Assembly: GCA_036940085.1 (NCBI GenBank) | Contig: JALLBK010000688.1 | Span: 1-22,276, forward strand | Direction: 5' to 3' | DNA from: Discostella pseudostelligera | Lineage: Eukaryota > Bacillariophyta > Thalassiosirophyceae > Thalassiosirales > Thalassiosiraceae | DNA length: 22,276 nucleotides | Shown: one piece after another, positions 20,184 to 22,276 of the stretch | Numbering within the stretch: the first letter of the stretch is position 1 | Layout: every line of letters starts with the position of its first letter | The notes under the pieces: model-generated | The model's input: the letters and a program-made list of their open reading frames with translations, nothing else | Told to the model about the DNA's origin: nothing | Databases searched by the model: none | Translations under genes and position numbers: made by a program

Positions 20184-22133
20184 GTTAATGTTGGGTTGGA
20201 CTCATAAGGTAGTACTGCCCCTGTTGATAGTCATGATGACTACAAAATACACAATCCAACAGACCCATGACACATTCAACTGCTGCCGCTAACATCTTGA
20301 TAGCTTCATAATCCTGCTGTACTATGTTCAAGGTACAGTAATGTTGTGCCATCTGCCATCACCACCACCCTCATAAAAATGAAGTGGAGGAATGATTGTG
20401 CAATGTTTCCCTTCATCTCCTCATCTTGATCTTTGATCACACACACACCACCACCACCATGACCATCCAGCATGCTGTTAAAAGTGCCCCCTTTCATTGT
20501 GACCATGGTGACAGCATGCTGAGACTACTAAAGATTTCTTCTCACTGCTCACTGCTGGCCTCCTAATTGTCATGGTGTTGTGAGTTGTGAGTTGTGAGAT
20601 GGACACAAACGGCACTATTGAGATGATCCTGACTGCAGTGCTGCTGGTGCCAGCCAAGCTGCAGCTACAGCTATGTTGATATTGACAAGAATGAAGAATG
20701 GTCAGAAGGTTAACTGAACTACGAGAAGAATGACTTCCTCAGGAACACAAAGAAAGAAGCAAACTGAAACAAGATAGTGGTTGGTGATTGTGATCATGGT
20801 GATGGTGTTGAGTGTTGAGTGGTGGGGGTGGCAGGTGACACAGAATTTATTAGAGACCCAAAGAGTAATGAATGATAATGATAATGGTAATGGTTGTTAC
20901 TATTGTTGCTATCACACTACTAGTTACTTGGCAGAATTTTTCAAATGCCAACTTTTCTGTACACAAGGAACTGATCCTACTACACATGGCACTCTAGTAC
21001 TAATCATCATGGGGTCATTGCTGCACTGGGCCTCCGCATGTAAACAAGCACCGTGAAGATACTCAACTAGGGGTGCACTCGAACAGCACCAACCATCCTT
21101 AGAAATATAGATCTGCCCTAGGTTTATTGAGTGGATGAGTTCAAAGCATCAGGACAATATTTTTTACATCCGTATCTTGGCTCAAGAATGAAATATTTAC
21201 AAGCATTCCAAACAGTCTATGCATTTTACGCAGGGCAGTGTGATTGAACAACTTTTATTTTTTATCCTGTGATGACACAACCATGCCATCACATCATACA
21301 TGATATCATCTTTGAACTCCTTGTCATGAAGAGATTGGAATTTGTGAAGCATTAAGACAAGATTTCAGTACCGCCTCGATGGATGGAAACATAGCATGTT
21401 GCTTCTCTTGGAGGACTGCTGTGATGACTCCGAGTAGGAACCAAAAACTTCCACATGTACGGGGAGAAACTTGGTCCTAGAAGACTCCGCATAGTAGTAT
21501 TAAGTGATAACAACCATTTCCCATTCACCATTCACTATTACAAATTATTGGGAAAAGCTCCCTGAAAAACCCAATTGCTTGCCTACTCCTCTCCTTGAAT
21601 GCCTACTCCTTCTCTTACCGCTTCCTCTTGCTACTGTCGTCTCCAATATCTTGCATCTTACCCAACTTTTAGGTAATTAATAGTGATTCCCCTGTAGATT
21701 TGAGTAATTTTTTGTACTCAGTTCTCAAGTTATGGCTTGTACAAGGTCATCTTTTGCTAGCTATGCTCGCGAGAACCAAAAAGTATCTCGCGTACTTGAA
21801 AGGTTTGGGTAATAATTGTTGCCCAAGTCACTCGTACGTACATTGCTACCAAAACGATGGCCAGACGACGAGGAGCCATCTCTCACATCGCTGAGTCTTT
21901 TATCAATTCCATCGATGAATAGAATGCCTCGAGAGAGAAATGGTAATGGAACTCTTACTCTTCGTAGTTTCAAGCAATATTTGGCACCGTAACAGATAGA
22001 TTAACATACGATAAGATAATGAAAGAATTAACAAAAAAATCAATGTGGCTAAGAAGTTATGGTCCTGTGTAGGTTGACATGGCAAAATAGGCACCACGCC
22101 ACTGCAAGCTACCCCGATTGCCCCCCTCATCGT

Positions 22134-22267
22134 CTCTGAAACCAACGATTATGCAGTCAATAGAAGACATCATTATCTATGTTTATACGTAAAAATACCA
22201 CCAACGGTTGGATATTGACGAAGTTATGGCTCGGCAAAAATTGATGCTGCGATGATGGGTTTCAGAG
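22134..22267. repeat. 10-bp inverted repeat
   Basis: CTCTGAAACC at 22134-22143 is inverted as GGTTTCAGAG at 22258-22267, 114 bp apart. It may be the ends of a small MITE-like unit or chance; the window stops 9 bp later. Confidence 0.3.
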
Positions 22268-22276
22268 CCAAAGTTT

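Larger units (their letters stand above)
19866..22276. other. Gene-poor region, no convincing gene
   Basis: In 2.4 kb I see only short frames. They include a 56-codon minus-strand frame (20013-20183), a Gly/Val-rich minus-strand frame over a CAC microsatellite (20306-20506), and a 21-codon plus-strand frame at 21857-21922 (MARRRGAISHIAESFINSID...). GTTGTGA-type heptamers repeat near 20577-20600. A 10-bp inverted repeat, CTCTGAAACC at 22134-22143 and 22258-22267, sits at the end. The first part is the 3' UTR of the ATPase gene. Fragments of a decayed multi-exon gene or transposon on the minus strand are possible but not supportable. Confidence 0.5.

Noticed and set aside
20306..20506. Minus-strand 66-codon frame (Gly/Val rich)
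   Set aside because: Much of it is dictated by CAC/CCA repeats. It has no flanking exon with clear splice signals and no family resemblance.
1..22276. CRISPR arrays, rRNA, tRNA, bacterial operons
   Set aside because: No regularly spaced repeats, no tRNA-like boxes or rRNA core sequence were seen, and the gene structure is eukaryotic.

Overview
The window looks like nuclear DNA from a diatom, most likely a centric species of the chitin-making type. Three things point there: an N-terminal domain matching the stramenopile/diatom DUF6824 family, a chitin-binding GH19 protein with many short GT-AG introns (73-143 nt), and a membrane protein with diatom-style six-cysteine (ShK-like) modules. The organism is inferred from gene content; no marker gene is present.

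Layout. Positions 86-3206 hold a decayed DDE-type DNA transposon, bounded by a perfect 19-bp inverted repeat and carrying a transposase broken by stops and a frameshift. Positions 3207-4992 are gene-poor and contain hairpins, short repeats, a 20-bp tandem duplication and two adjacent TGACGTCA palindromes. A two-exon minus-strand gene (8959 to 4993) encodes an acidic, low-complexity protein with four ShK-like cysteine modules and a C-terminal membrane anchor. It is divergent from a seven-exon plus-strand gene (9733-14150), which encodes a secreted GH19 chitinase-like protein with three CBM14 chitin-binding domains and four repeats of another cysteine-rich module. The shared spacer carries five E2F-like GGCGGGAA sites. 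A four-exon plus-strand gene (14734-19865) follows. It encodes a large signalling ATPase: DUF6824, a degenerate kinase-like region, an AAA/STAND-type NTPase with Walker A and B motifs, and a long helical repeat region. Its promoter carries three more sites of the same E2F-like type. From 19866 to the end no convincing gene is visible.

The exon structures were worked out from splice signals and frame continuity, and all three spliced reading frames close exactly. The genes do not form an operon. Their link is positional: one divergent promoter, and a shared GGCGGGAA motif that could tie a wall or chitin enzyme, a secretory-membrane protein and a signalling ATPase to the same (possibly cell-cycle) control. 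That link is inference. The most novel items are the DUF6824-kinase-like-NTPase fusion, the ShK-like module split by about 140 residues, and the two micro-exons in the GH19 domain.
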